Source of the DNA: Nageia nagi
Lineage: Eukaryota; Pinophyta
NCBI GenBank assembly: GCA_050084985.1
Contig: JBITNC010000001.1
Span: forward strand, 58,776,001-58,840,000
Length of the DNA: 64,000 nucleotides
Direction: 5' to 3'
Shown: in pieces, positions 1-11,823 of the stretch
Numbering within the stretch: the first letter of the stretch is position 1
Layout: each line of letters starts with the position of its first letter
Notes under the pieces: generated by a model
What the model was told of the DNA's origin: nothing
Database searches by the model: none
The model's input: only the letters and a program-made list of their open reading frames with translations
Position numbers and translations under genes: made by a program

Positions 1-779
1 ATACTCATTGTTTAGAGCTTGTGGAACACAACAAGGTGTTAGAAGTGATACTGGGTATCCCTAGAGCGATTCTGGAGAAAAAATAAGATTCAATTTTTGG
101 GATTTTGAGAGGCTAAGTGTGGATTTTCGAGAATTTTGAAGTTCGTTGGAAGTGGGAAACGAGTACATGGGGTGTTGGCAAACAAATCTAGGAGGCTTGG
201 GTCAAGTCTCAAAGAAAAATATTGAGTTTTTGGTGTCCAAATTAATTCATTTTTTTAGCGCATGTATTCATTTTTGATAGGTTTTTTTGGCAGCTTCGAA
301 GCTTGGAAAGATGGGGATGCAAAGGGGGTCATCAAGCTTCGTTTGGGTGAAGTGAATGATGGAGGATGCTCTCCTATGTAAGGTCTACCACTTTGGTATT
401 CACTTCGAACTCCAGATCATTCAAAATTTTGGAGCCTTGAAAAAGTGTTTTTTGTGTTTTTCAGGCTTTTTGACAGGTCTAAAATGGCTGAAAATGGCCA
501 AAAGATGGGGGAGTTCGAAATTTGGAAAATTTTTAAAAAGTAGATTTGACCTTATGGATGGATGGAGGGTGAGATTCTAAGGTTTTTGAAAATTTTTGAA
601 AAGGTTTGAGTTTATTTTGGATCTTGTGAGCAAATTTTGGTTTTTGTGCAAGTTTGTGAGGTTTTGCGAGGATTTTGCTAAAAAATGGATGCATGGAGGC
701 TCAAGGAGAGTGTTGTGGAGCAAATAAGAGGCTTATGGTGGTATTTATAGACTTTTTGCACCTTTTGCATGCTGCTTAG

Positions 780-2360
780 TCCTTAGGGGAATTTTGACCT
801 AAAAAGTGTTTAGAGGTGCATTTTGCATGTTTCTTAAGGTTTTGGGGCATTTAAACACTCCATAGGATTGCAAACCTGTGCCTAGCTTTTGGAGGCACTT
901 TCTTTGGTCAAAATCAAAAAATTCAAAGTTTAAATGTCCTTATTTTCTCCTTCTCCACCCAATCAAGTGTAAAAATTTGAGTTTTGGTGGGTTTTTGAGC
1001 TTTCCCCTCGGATCTAGGCGCCATTTTCCATTTTTTTAGATATTCCAATGGCTTGCAAACCTGCACCTGGATTTTTGGAACATTTCCCATGGTCAAATTT
1101 GAAATTTTCGAAGTTTAAACATGCTTAGAATGCCTTCTTCCATGCAACCATGTGAAAAAAAATGATTTTTTTGCAAAAAATTTGAATTCTTTTCATGTTA
1201 GGTGCTGATTTTCACCTCATTGGATTTCACAAATCTAGCAAACCTGTGCCTAGGAATTTGGGCCACTTCTCTTGCTCAAAATTGAAAAATTGCAAGTTTA
1301 AATGTGCTTATTTTCATGTTTTTCATGCAATTGACCCTTCAAACTTGGATTTTGAGGCAAAATTTCGAATCTTCATGATGTTAGGCGCTAGATTTCACTC
1401 CATTAGATTTCCAATGGCATGAAAAGCTACGCCTACCTTTTGGGTGCTTTAAAATTGTTTAAAATCCAAATTTTGCAAGTTTAAATGTGCTAGAATTGAG
1501 GTTTTTCATCTAATGAACACCTTGGGATCAATTTTTAATTCATTTTGCACTTATCACTCCAAGTTAGGCTCTAGAAATCACTCCTATGGATTTGGAAACT
1601 TTTGGAAAACTGCGCCTAGCATTTGGAGGTACAAAACTTGATTAGATTTGAAATTTACAAGACCTAAATTTATTCAAAATGCCCTTTTTGACCCAATGGA
1701 CCCCTTAAACTTGAGTTTTGATCAAAATTTATCAATTTTCTTGATTCTAGGCACTAGATTTCACTCCATTGGATTTCCATAGCCTAGAAAACCTACGCCT
1801 AGCCTTTAGGGTGCCCAAATGTGCTCAAAATCGAAAATTTTAATACCTAAATGTGTTTACAGTCATGTTTTCCTTGTCCCCAAGCACTTAAACTTGATTT
1901 TTGGTCAAAAAACATTTCATCTTCTCGATCTAGGAGCCATTTTTCATGCCAATGGATTTGGAAAAGTTTGGAAACTTGTGACTAGCACTTTGGGGGTCTT
2001 TACTTGCTCAAAATCGAAAATTTTTAGACTTAATGTGTCTTAGAACCTTCATTTCTATCCACCCATAAATTTACATTTCATTTTCGATGTATTTTCATTT
2101 TTCCTCCACTTTCTAGGCATCAAAATGCACCTCTATGGATTTCCTGTAGGCTTGAAAAATTGTGCCTAGGATTTGAGTGCCTTAGAATTGGTCAAAATCG
2201 AAAATTTCGAGTCCTAATGTGATAGAATTCACCTTATCTCTTCAAATACGCTTTTAGACTCGATTTTCAATACCATTTGCATTTGTCTATGAGAAATATC
2301 CACCCTTTTTCCCTCATTTGGGTCTTCAATACCTTGGAAAAACATGCCTTAGGCTATGGG
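780..2360. repeat. Tandem array, ~183-bp unit, about 8-9 copies
   Basis: A degenerate block recurs at regular spacing. Its core reads roughly 'gaaaacctacgcctagc' followed by 'ttttggaggcac', with 'ttaggcgctagatttcac' about 50 bp before the core. Core positions are about 871, 1056, 1239, 1421, 1605, 1787, 1971, 2154 and 2337, so spacing is 182-185 bp throughout. Copies differ by many substitutions but keep length, as in an old satellite-like array. I see no long reading frame in it; the 60-100 residue frames do not match one another. It sits just before a shorter-period array and an LTR-like segment, which suggests the noncoding part of an LTR retrotransposon. That placement is inference. Confidence 0.75.
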
Positions 2361-2399
2361 TACTCAATATTGCACTTCTGATCCATTACGGAATCGATC

Positions 2400-2985
2400 T
2401 ATGCATTTCTGGCCACTCCTGGTGTTTCCGAGCTCAAACTCGATCAAAACACCCTTTTCTGGCACCTCTGAGCTCAAACTCTGCATTTTTGATGATTTCT
2501 GAGCTCAAATGGTGCAAAAACGACCATTTCCGCCTTTCCGAGCTCAAACTTGTCATTTCCGGTATTTTTGGACTTAAAGTATTCATTTCCGGCATTTTCG
2601 GGGCTTAAGTGAAAAAAAAAGATCACTTCTAGCATTTTCTAGCATTTCCGGCCATTTTGAGCTCAACTCCGCATTTTTGGTCATTTTGGAGCCTTTCGGC
2701 TCAAACTGTGCAAAAACACAGATTTTTACCATACTGATAATTTCCGGATCAATCTTGACCAAAACGTGCTTTTCCATCATACTTGCCATTTTCTAGCTTT
2801 TTGGGCTCATACTTGACAAAAACGTTCAATTTTTTCATCTTAGCTACTTCCACTGCTCTCGGACTCAAACTTGACAAAAACATTCATTTTTGTCATCTTA
2901 GCTACTTCCACTACTCTCGGACTTAGACTTGACAAAAACGTTCATTTTTGTCAACTTGGCACCTATGTGCTCAAACTTTGCAAAA
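2400..2985. repeat. Tandem array, ~50-59-bp unit
   Basis: Units built on 'gctcaaacttgacaaaaacg' followed by 'ttcatttttgtcatcttag' recur. The clearest copies start with ttgacaaaa at 2813, 2871 and 2929, exactly 58 bp apart. Earlier copies, at about 2702 and 2754 and those with 'gagctcaaactc' near 2430-2560, are more diverged and slightly shorter. The array follows the 183-bp array directly, so the two probably belong to the same element. No coding function seen. Confidence 0.65.
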
Positions 2986-3329
2986 AAGTGCGCCTTTTTC
3001 ACCCTATTGGCCACTTCCTGAAAAACTCCCTTTCCGATCACTATTGTGAGCCAAAACTGCATCCTACAAGATGTCACTTGAAACCGAGCTTTGAACTGGC
3101 CACTGGATGTGTTGAACTGTCTTCATGACTCTAGGGCATTTTTGTGCATTGCTTGATCACTCGGCCACTTTGAATCTTCGTCTTGGCCCTGGTCTAGCCA
3201 TTCTCAAGGTAATGTCCTTCATTGCCATTGCAAAAATAGGGTCCCCAAAATGCTGCATCTTGGGGTGTGTTGTGTGGGCACAACAGAACTTTGAATATTT
3301 TGCAACTAGATGAGAAGGGCAATTCTTTC

Positions 3330-4330
3330 TATTTGGTACTCATTTGTTGTAAATGTGGCATGATCCTTGAAATGAAATAGATTGCCCTCGTAGGTGCCAA
3401 AAGGTGAACAGGTCAAGTCAAGCATTACAGAGGCAGAGAAGATGGACAATTCCGAGTGCACTTAAAGAGCATAGAGGTGTGGTGTTGCAATCGTAATAGT
3501 TTAATTTAATTTTATTGCAATCTTATTTAAATTTGGATTTCAAAGACATTTTAAATTTGGTTCAGCTTTTTGATGGATGAGGATTTGCTCCCACAAGTGC
3601 TGGAATAAATTTTGTAATGCCATGTGGCAATTTATTATTGGACCACTTTCTCGAAAAATGTAATTAGGGTTAGGGCAACACTTTGGGTTGCTGAAAAAAT
3701 TATTTATACCCCTTAAGGGCTCAATTTGTGAGGGGGGTTAGACACTTTGACAATTTTGAAAGAACTTTGCATGCTTAATACATAAAACTTCTTTTGAAAA
3801 TTGTTGATGTGGTGTACTTTTATTTAATTATTATATGCCCTCATGTTGTGATGCTGAATGCGAATGAATGATGATAGTGCTATCTAGTTGATTCTATTGC
3901 TATCTTGTGTTGTTTCAATTCACTTGGTGTTTTTCGTAAACCTTGCGTAAGGTGGATGAAAGGGTACATGCAAATCATTTGAAGTGATTTGAGTAGCATA
4001 ACTATTAGCAATATTTTGTCATTTGCAATTTAGGCTTGTATATCTTGGAATGATGTCGCTTACTTTAGGGACTTCACCCCATTCGCCAAAGACTACCTTC
4101 ATCCCATCTTTCACCATCTTTGCCATAGCTTTACGTTCCTTCCACTAGACCATTCGTGTTGTTGGCTAGTGGGACAGATCCGGGGTGTGTGGAATCTACA
4201 TCGAACCCTGATAAGTTGACTTCCAAGGCCTTGTCCAAACTCGTGAGTACGCATGCACATTAGTCTCATCCTTGTACCCATAGTCTCTCTACCATTTTTC
4301 TTTTATTTTTCATTTTTATTGCATGACTTT
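3330..4330 (+). mobile_element. LTR-like noncoding segment with TATA box
   Basis: This stretch resembles the regulatory part of a plant LTR: a TATA-like box (tatttata) at 3701-3708, preceded by 'aattagggttagggcaacac' and followed by a short G-rich run and a long noncoding tail. No second copy occurs in the window, so the boundaries cannot be fixed by LTR comparison. It follows two tandem arrays, a position where some plant Ty3/gypsy elements carry arrays next to the 3' LTR. It could equally be ordinary intergenic DNA. Confidence 0.3.
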
Positions 4331-4851
4331 CTCACCCATTTGTTTTTCTTTAGCAATTGTAGAAACAATCTTGCTTAGTTGTGGATATAAATTCGAGTCC
4401 CTTGATCCACAAATGATATTTGTGTTGGTGGCAGCTTCAAACATCTCAACCGTTTCTTGAGTCTTACTCTCGCAAACTAGTCCCCATGGCGGGAAAGGGT
4501 AACGCCCTTCCAATTGAGGTGTTGGCGTTTTTCTCATGACCTTAAGGTAGGAAAGAAAAACACCCCAACAGGTTATAGTGGAAGTGAGCATGATTTGAAC
4601 CCATGAAAAGGCATCTAAAATTGTAACAAACTGATCGGTTCCCTAGTCTAATAAAAGAAGTAGAAGTTGAAGAGCAGTCAATACTAGTAATTCACTTATC
4701 TACATATGTTCGTAATCACTCAAAATATTGGCTGCTATGGTATCTTCACTGAACTAATAGTGAAAAGTTACAAAAAATCATATTTTCATATTTTGTTTCA
4801 TTCACATCACTCCTCATGACCATTCATTCTTAGTTTTCATCATTATTCTGT

Positions 4852-6235
4852 ATGTTTTGCCAAGCCATTAAGGAAACTCCATTGTGCATTTTGTTAATTG
4901 ACACACTTTTTTTTGCTAGACTTTTTCACCTTTGTTTGCCTATGACAATTCAAACAGAAGGCTTAGGCAATGGTAAGCATATTCATGTTTTCATTCTAAA
5001 TCTTTTGAAACAAACCAAATACAAATGTATGTAAATCCACGATAAACAAATAGAATCAAATCTGATTTTATATTTTCATCTTATTTTCAAGAAATACTAG
5101 GTTGCAACTACAGCAGATTGGAGACAATGTATTACACTTATATGGAATCAAAACTCCTACATATCATTGAACACACCTCAACAAAACTGGAAGAACATTT
5201 GTAACACCCTCAAAGTGGTAAATGAGCCTTTACAGGACTAGTAATCTGGCATTGAGGCAGTCACTACTGCAGTTCTGGTACATGCAGCCCCAAACAAACT
5301 CCACAAAATCCCCAACAAACTAATTTATTATCTCAACTCCTGAAACTTCAAACATGCAAACACAAATACAAACCTTGAATAAATCTGTCCTCAAATGGGT
5401 AATAGTCTTCAGATTTCTCCTCCACATCTAATGGGAACCCCTCTGAAAAATCCTTAGCAGAAAACTAAGGTCCTAGAGCATGCTAACTCTTCAAGTTCTC
5501 TACCAAAATCAGCCCCCTCCAAATGAACAACCCTTCCTCTTATATAGTCTTGGAAATCTTAATTTAGGCCTCTCGAAAGTTACAAAAAGTACGCCTCATA
5601 ACAGTTATAATTCCTCTTCTATGGCAGTTACAAAAGCATTAAATAATACCTTGAACTTTGACCTCATAATAGTTACTTTGCCAAAATGGCAGTTACAAAT
5701 ACTAGAGACATTTAATATTGCCTTATCATCTTAACCATCAAGCAAAAAACATGTACTAAGTCAATGACATTAATTAATACCTTTTTTCTTGTTCCAAAAC
5801 TATTCTAAATACATAACCAATTCGCTAAACACTTATACTAACAATAAAACTTCTCAAAACACACTAATAAACCCATATAACTCTTATTATGAAAAAATAT
5901 TCTCAATGATGCCCAAAAACACTTAAAACACAAAAACAACAATATTTACAATTCTGGAATTATTTTGGAACATTACATCTTTTCATTCTAAATCTCATAG
6001 CACCAAATGGGAAGTGCATCAAGCTAGTTGAAGCTGGTAGTGTTTTTTATAGAATGGTTGGAATGAGATGTATTCTTTTGGAATGTTGTGATTGCAGCTT
6101 TAGAAAAGCAGAAGCTGGGAGAGGCATCTTTGCAAGTATTCTTCACATGTGTGCAATTTTTGCAGCTTTGAAATTGGATATGAAGATACATGTAGAGTAA
6201 TTCGCAGCAGATTTCTTTCACATGTAATTGTTATA
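4852..6235 (+). pseudogene. Pentatricopeptide-repeat (PPR) gene remnant
   Basis: Two pieces read as PLS-type PPR protein. The first (about 4945-5003) gives GLGNGKHIHVFILN, the usual 'GK-IH-I' motif. The second (about 5985-6220) gives KLVEAGSVFYRM, then in another frame DVFFWNVVIAALEKQKLGEA, then in a third frame GIFASILHMCAIFAALKLDM, each matching successive parts of a PPR unit ('A-VF--M-ERDVFSWN-MI', 'FASIL--CA-LAAL--G--IH'). Intact PPR proteins usually have many more repeats; here there are about two, with at least two frameshifts and a final stop. PPR proteins normally bind organellar RNA; this copy cannot make one. The two pieces are separated by an apparent ~980-bp insertion. The match is by motif memory only. 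Confidence 0.5.
5004..5980 (-). mobile_element. Putative ~1-kb insertion inside the PPR remnant
   Basis: The 16-mer ttttcattctaaatct occurs at 4988-5003 and again at 5981-5996, flanking this segment as a candidate target-site duplication. On the minus strand the segment has a good TATA box (ctatataag; plus-strand cttatatag near 5539-5547) and begins near tgtaatgttcc at 5977, so it could hold an LTR or promoter reading leftwards. A 16-bp duplication suits a LINE-type insertion better than an LTR element (about 5 bp), but no poly(A) is visible at either end. Alternatively the PPR frame runs into the segment for a few residues and the direct repeat is coincidental. Confidence 0.35.
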
Positions 6236-6679
6236 ACTATTCTCATAGAGACAACATAAATATGAACTCCAATGATTGCCGGATAGAAAGAAAATGGGTT
6301 TATGAAAGAATAAAGAAAAAATTAAAGAGTTTTGAAAATGGGATACGAACTTACCCAATGTGCTTGTTATTGGAATAGTTTAAAAAAACAAAGGCAAGCA
6401 GATTCATTGAGTTCTAAGTGCATTGCATAAGATGAACTTCTTTGTTGTCATGCTTGGTGAATGTCACAAATTCCATGACCATGAAGAGGGTGCTAAAACA
6501 GAGCAGTGATTCAGTGCTGGTTTACAATTTCCCCAATCTTCTCCTAGCAAATTCAGGAATTCTATTTGAACCTTGCTTTCCTTTACATATCCTAGCAACT
6601 CAAAGATCTTGGTTTTGAGCAGCACAACCAATTCCAAGAGATCCAAAAAAATTACGTTAAGAAGATGGCTAATTTTTGA

Positions 6680-7015
6680 GAACTTTTTCTAAAGAGATCT
6701 CCCAACCAAACATAGAAAGTTGTGTTCTCCCCAGATGCATACCGCCCCTCGGAACCCTCGTATTTGCATTTCGGTCATTTTGGGGATGGGTACAAAATGT
6801 CTTGCTACTGTACTGCCCCTTCATAAAATGCCCTGAAACGTTTCTCCAATTGGGGGTACATCCAGCCATCCCCGAGATGACTAGGGGATGTCTAGGCATG
6901 CCCCTAGCATCTTGAAAACTATCAGGCGTCTCTAAGATGCTTGGGCATCCCAAGGATGTTGGGGGGACACCTAGATGTTCCATAGCCATCTCAAGGATGC
7001 CTAGGCATCCCCCAC
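6680..7015. repeat. GC-richer stretch with repeated palindromic motifs
   Basis: A perfect 16-bp palindrome (ggatgcctaggcatcc) lies at 6995-7010. Looser relatives precede it: ggggatgtctaggcatgcccc near 6881-6900 and agatgcttgggcatccc near 6937-6953. The repeated 'gatg-ct-g-gcatcc' theme at roughly 55-60 bp spacing makes this a small degenerate repeat. The frames open on both strands here mirror each other and resemble no protein I know. Confidence 0.45.
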
Positions 7016-7189
7016 GTGGTTGGGTGGCTAGTTTTTTGTTTTTCTTTTAAACGCTTATATGATTTTGACAAATGTTGTCTTAAGGTTGGTGTGCTATGCA
7101 AGTCCTGAATCTTTTAAATTTTTAGTAGAAATAATGCTTTTGAAAGTACTTGGTTTTGACATGTTGTACAGGCTAGAAACATTCACAAC

Positions 7190-7545
7190 TACAAAATTGT
7201 AAACATATTGTACAAGCTAAAAAATTAAAACATTCAATGCATGCAGCAAGGTTGTCAATTGACAATTACCAGTTGCAACAGTCTATAACATAAACAAACA
7301 AGTTGTCAATTATAGGAAACTGTTTACAAGTTTACAATTGGTACAAACTTACAAACAAGCATACTGTTACAAGTTTACAACTGTTACAACTTACAAACAA
7401 GCATACTGTTACAGATTTACAAACAAACTAACATAGTCTTACTATTATACTTACAACTACAAGTATACTGTTACAAGTTTACAAGTAAACATACTATTAC
7501 AAGTTTACATTGTTACAAGCTCACAATTGTTACAAGTTTACAAAT
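7190..7545. repeat. Low-complexity ttacaa-type minisatellite
   Basis: Short blocks of 'gttacaagtttacaa' and variants ('aaacaagcatactgttacaa') repeat irregularly for about 350 bp. The sequence is simple and AT-rich with no reading frame. Copies differ by small insertions, as in slippage-prone DNA. Confidence 0.65.
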
Positions 7546-8149
7546 ACTCTCATATATGATACATATCTATCATAATGAATATGATTTAGATTTCTGAATT
7601 TCACATGTTTGATAATTTGAGTATATTTGAATTTTGATTTTTATGATTAAATAAAATTTCATAAGAATATTTAAAATTAATTTTTTTTAATACTTTTTGT
7701 ATATATTTATAATTTTATATATTTTAATATTGTCTTACCCTCATCTTACCCGAAATTGGGACCAAGCTGTACCAATCCCAGGGACATATCGCACCATACC
7801 TTGTCATCCCCATCTCGAAAACTTTGTGGAACATAGATAGAAAGGAAGGCAGCTTCATTGTTACCTGCTTGAATACCATATTGGAATGAATAAAGATTAG
7901 ATAAGTTCATGATATGAGAGATTACATTTATAGGGTTCATTATAGGTTATCTCTTTTATTTTATTATGTAAATCATAGTAGAGAAACTTTGATTCGGCAA
8001 GGTTCAATCAGGATTTGTACTCGGCAAAAAAAATCAAAATACTCGGCAAAAATTCACCAAGAAGACAACCAAAGAAAATGCATTGGAAGAAAGTTTTTTT
8101 CTGAAACTCAGGAAAACTTGGGCTTGGCAAAACTTGCGAGTAAAGAAAA

Positions 8150-8705
8150 AAACTTGGTAAGCCCTGAAAAACTCACCGAGTCGAGCTTGAAAGATTCAGC
8201 AAGGCTGACTCAGAACCAAACTTAACAAGTTTTTTAACAAACTCGCTAATATGAGCTGGCAGTCTGGTAATATCTGCTTTTCGAGAATGAATTTGTTTTC
8301 TCATTACTAGGAATGCTGGTAATCGGTGATGAAATTGCTGTCACCCTTATTCCTAACTACTGTATGTCTCACCGTGGAAATCCTAATATTTTTGGTTTTC
8401 ATAAAATAATTTTATAATGAATAGAACTTGGCAATTCCTGGAAAAACTGTGTCAAGCCTGAGCTAGTTGGCAAGGCTGACTTGGACCCAGACTCAACGAG
8501 TTTTTCAAATACTCACCAATCATCGCTACTACGGGCTCCCACACTGTAAATATCTGCTTGTCTAGAATGAATTTTTTTTTTCTCATTACTAGGCATCCTT
8601 CTAATAGGTGATAAAATTTTTTTCACACTTATTCCTAACTACTGTATGTTTCAGCATGGAAATCCTAATGTTTTGTGATTTTTGTAACATGATTTTATAA
8701 TAAAT
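8150..8705. repeat. Diverged ~280-bp direct duplication
   Basis: Two adjacent copies of one segment can be aligned. 'aatatctgc' occurs at 8269 and 8549 (280 bp apart). Each is followed by 'tctcattactagg', 'cttattcctaactactgtatg' and 'tggaaatcctaat', and each is preceded by 'ggcaaggctgact'-type sequence. The copies differ by about a fifth of positions, so the duplication is old. It lies upstream of the syntaxin exons, possibly in their first intron. No protein function seen. Confidence 0.65.
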
Positions 8706-10124
8706 ATTTTCCTTTCATTTTTTGCAATATTTCCTTTTATCTTCTAAGATCTAATATCTCCTTCAAATGTGTAGGTAACTTTGCATGTTTTGATTGTATT
8801 CCATCACTACATATTTTTGCCTTATCTTTGTGAGTTTGCTGACATATTATATTAAATGTTATCACAATGTCTGATAGTATGTTCACAGAAGTATGCCAAT
8901 GTTTTGGCATTTGGCTTCATTTATCACACATTTTTACCAGTGAGAGGGCTTTGTGTCCATTTATAATGATGCCATGGTACCATCTGATTTCTATTAACAT
9001 TATGAGGATGGAATTAGGCAGGTCTATACATCCAGAGTATTTTCTCTAACCCTGGGAAGGAATTCTGTTCTGAGTGCTGTATGTAAGACTTTATTTTGGT
9101 TTTGATATGAACTCCTGAGATTTTCCTTTTTACTAAAAAAATATCTTTGTTCTTAATTCTTCGTCCTTCATATATGTATTTTCCTACAGTCCCATCAACC
9201 ATTTTTTTGATCACCTGTGGACATTAATATCAAATTTGAAATATGTTTGTTTTCCTCTTCTTGTTTGGTGATGCATTCTTAAGAATAATTTTGAATTCAG
9301 TTTAATACCACTGATTGTTTTAATTGTGACAGTCATGGCATTTTATGGAATGTTCATGATGTAGATGCTGCATGATCTAAGCTTAATCTTGGATTCACCT
9401 TGCAACAATTGTTGTTGGTCATGAACTAATTTCCAAAGACACCAGACTCCAGACCTTAATGTCACTGTATCTTGGTTAGACCAAGAGGTGTATACAATTT
9501 TAATTTACTATAATGTTTTTGCATGAAGTATGGAGACTAGGCTGGTTGCTTTTTCTAAACTTAATCAAGTGATAGATATTTGTTTGGATGCACGACCGTT
9601 GGAGGGAGTATCTTTGCATCCATGGATACTGAAGGTTGACTAAAACTTGAATAACTCTGTTTTTCATGTTCTTTACATCATTGGAAAGATATTTTTATGT
9701 AAAATTTAACTATATTTGTCTTTTTGGTATTGTATAATGACAGAGGGTCGATATTGATCTTATAAAATTGGGTATTGATAATCTCTACTTAAAGAAGGTT
9801 ACACTTTATTTTCTTCATTCAGTAATTTTGAAGATGGGTCCCATAGATTGAACTCAAAACGTCTTCAAATTCTTATGCAAGTCAATCTCAAACCACTAAA
9901 GAGATTGAATTAACTTGCCATGCAAATCAAAATTCATGCAAAAATTGAATTCAACTATAAAACAAGATTGATGTTCTATGACTGCACTTATGGTGCAGCT
10001 GATAGCATACTGCTAGGGTAGTCATCTGCTTATCTACCTCTCCTGCTCTTACTTTTATTATCTCTCAACTATTGCAGAGATGTTATAATAGGCAGTTAGT
10101 GGAAAAATGGCATTCCACTTGTTT

Positions 10125-10560
10125 TATTTGAACCAAAGCCTGTACTGGTAGGGCACGTTCTTTTGGGACATGATATTGGCACTATGGAAGCGGGAATAGA
10201 CATCGGTTCTGGCCCTCAAAGCCTACCGAAACGGCATGACACAAAACCTTAATAAGGTGTGCTGGAGCCACCTACCTTAACTGGAGGGGTGGAGTTTCTA
10301 CGTCCGCCAAGGGGGCTTCACTGGGAGAATTCTCTGGAGTATGAGTTAACGCCTGTCAGTACCCAGCAGTGCTAGAGAAGGAAATTGATGATTTTGTGAG
10401 ATTTCCCAATCTAGCCGTCGTGCAAGCCTTGGCTTGTAAGCGAATGGTCAAGTGAGAGGTGGCTATTGGACTGCCTACGTAAGTTCTCCTGAGGCTTCTG
10501 GCATACCCCTCAGCCCTGAATTCCTCCTCAGTGCCAGATAAGGAAAATTGAGGAAAAAAA
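10125..10560. other. GC-richer island, possibly organelle-derived
   Basis: This ~430-bp stretch is clearly richer in G and C than its surroundings and has few AT runs. Phrases such as 'gcctaccgaaacggcatgac', 'gtgtgctggagccacctacc' and 'cagtacccagcagtgctag' look like structured noncoding organellar sequence, for example part of a mitochondrial group II intron. No long reading frame crosses it. I could not identify a domain V hairpin, so the intron idea is only an impression. A nuclear copy of mitochondrial DNA or a noncoding retroelement would also fit. Confidence 0.3.
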
Positions 10561-11176
10561 ATGACTCAACTGGGTTTTGTTTGAGGTGAACCTAATCTTT
10601 TGTTCTAAATAAGAATTCCTTTATTTTAATTTCTTAATGTGTGAGTAAATTACTGCAAGACCTCATAATAAGCTTATCAAACTTTTCTAATTTTTAGACC
10701 CATTCAAACATAATTATTTTCCCAGTATGTTCAGAACTTTGCCAGTAAATTTTGAACGACTTTGAATTGGCTATATCTCAAATTTTGCTTGTACCATACT
10801 TGAATTTCTAAAATGTAATCTTATTTTTGTTTATACAGGTTTGTCTTTGTATGTTTTAGTATAGCTCAACTTTCACATGTAAAAGTTCTCGCTGTCCTCT
10901 TCACTATCACACTTCAAATATATATTTATTTGTTGTGAAAGTTTAGCGATTCTAACATTCTTGTTGCATTCGAGTTCATGGTATTATTGACTACTTTCCC
11001 ATTTTAGCTTTGCATAAATCCTTGTGTTTTCTGTTATAGTTGATATTCTTTGTCTGGTTATGGTTTGTCACAGAAGTGTGGTCTCTCACAGGGTCATTGA
11101 AGACGAATATAGGTTTCTTGAAAACATGTGTTTAATTGCCAAGGGAAAATTGATGCTTTATATGTTTTCACTGCAG

Positions 11177-11745
11177 TGGCAAAAAAGACATCCATGTTTG
11201 ATGACCCAGCAGTAGAGATTCAAGAGCTTACAGCAGTCATTAAGCAGGATATCACTGTCTTAAGCTCTGCTATTACAGAGCTGCAAGTCTTTTGTGATTC
11301 TCAAAATACAAGTAGCAACAACTCAAAACAAATTACAGAGCATTCTACTACAGTTGTAGATAACTTAAAGAACCGACTGATGTATACTACTAAAGAGTTC
11401 AAGGATGTACTGACGATACGTACTGAGGTAAGACATAATTATCAACTATTTTAAATTACGTTGATGTAGGTACTGGGACAATCATAACGTTGATAAGCCC
11501 TTCCATTTAGGAACATCAGGAGTTTGGATCTGCATGTCTGAAACTTTAAGTATTTGATGACACTTGTAGAATTGAAGGTGCATGAGAACAGAAGACAGCT
11601 ATTTACAGGCAGTGCTTCTAAGGATGCTAGAAATTCTTCTTTACGACAACGATCTCTGGGTGTGAGTTCTGGTAGCTCCAGCGTTGTCCCTTCATGGGCA
11701 AATGGATCAACATCTTCCTCACAGTTTCTCAACCGAAGGTAATCT

Positions 11746-11823
<78 letters not shown>

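Noticed and set aside
4316-4591. 91-codon minus-strand open frame
   Set aside because: No recognisable domain, atypical composition, and it lies beside an LTR-like segment; most likely chance.
6669-6989. 106-codon minus-strand frame
   Set aside because: It is produced by the palindromic repeats; the plus strand is open too, as expected for a palindromic sequence.
7914-8225. 103-codon plus-strand frame as first syntaxin exon
   Set aside because: Composition is Lys/Ser-rich and repeats with the neighbouring 280-bp duplication; none of the conserved SYP3 N-terminal motifs is present.
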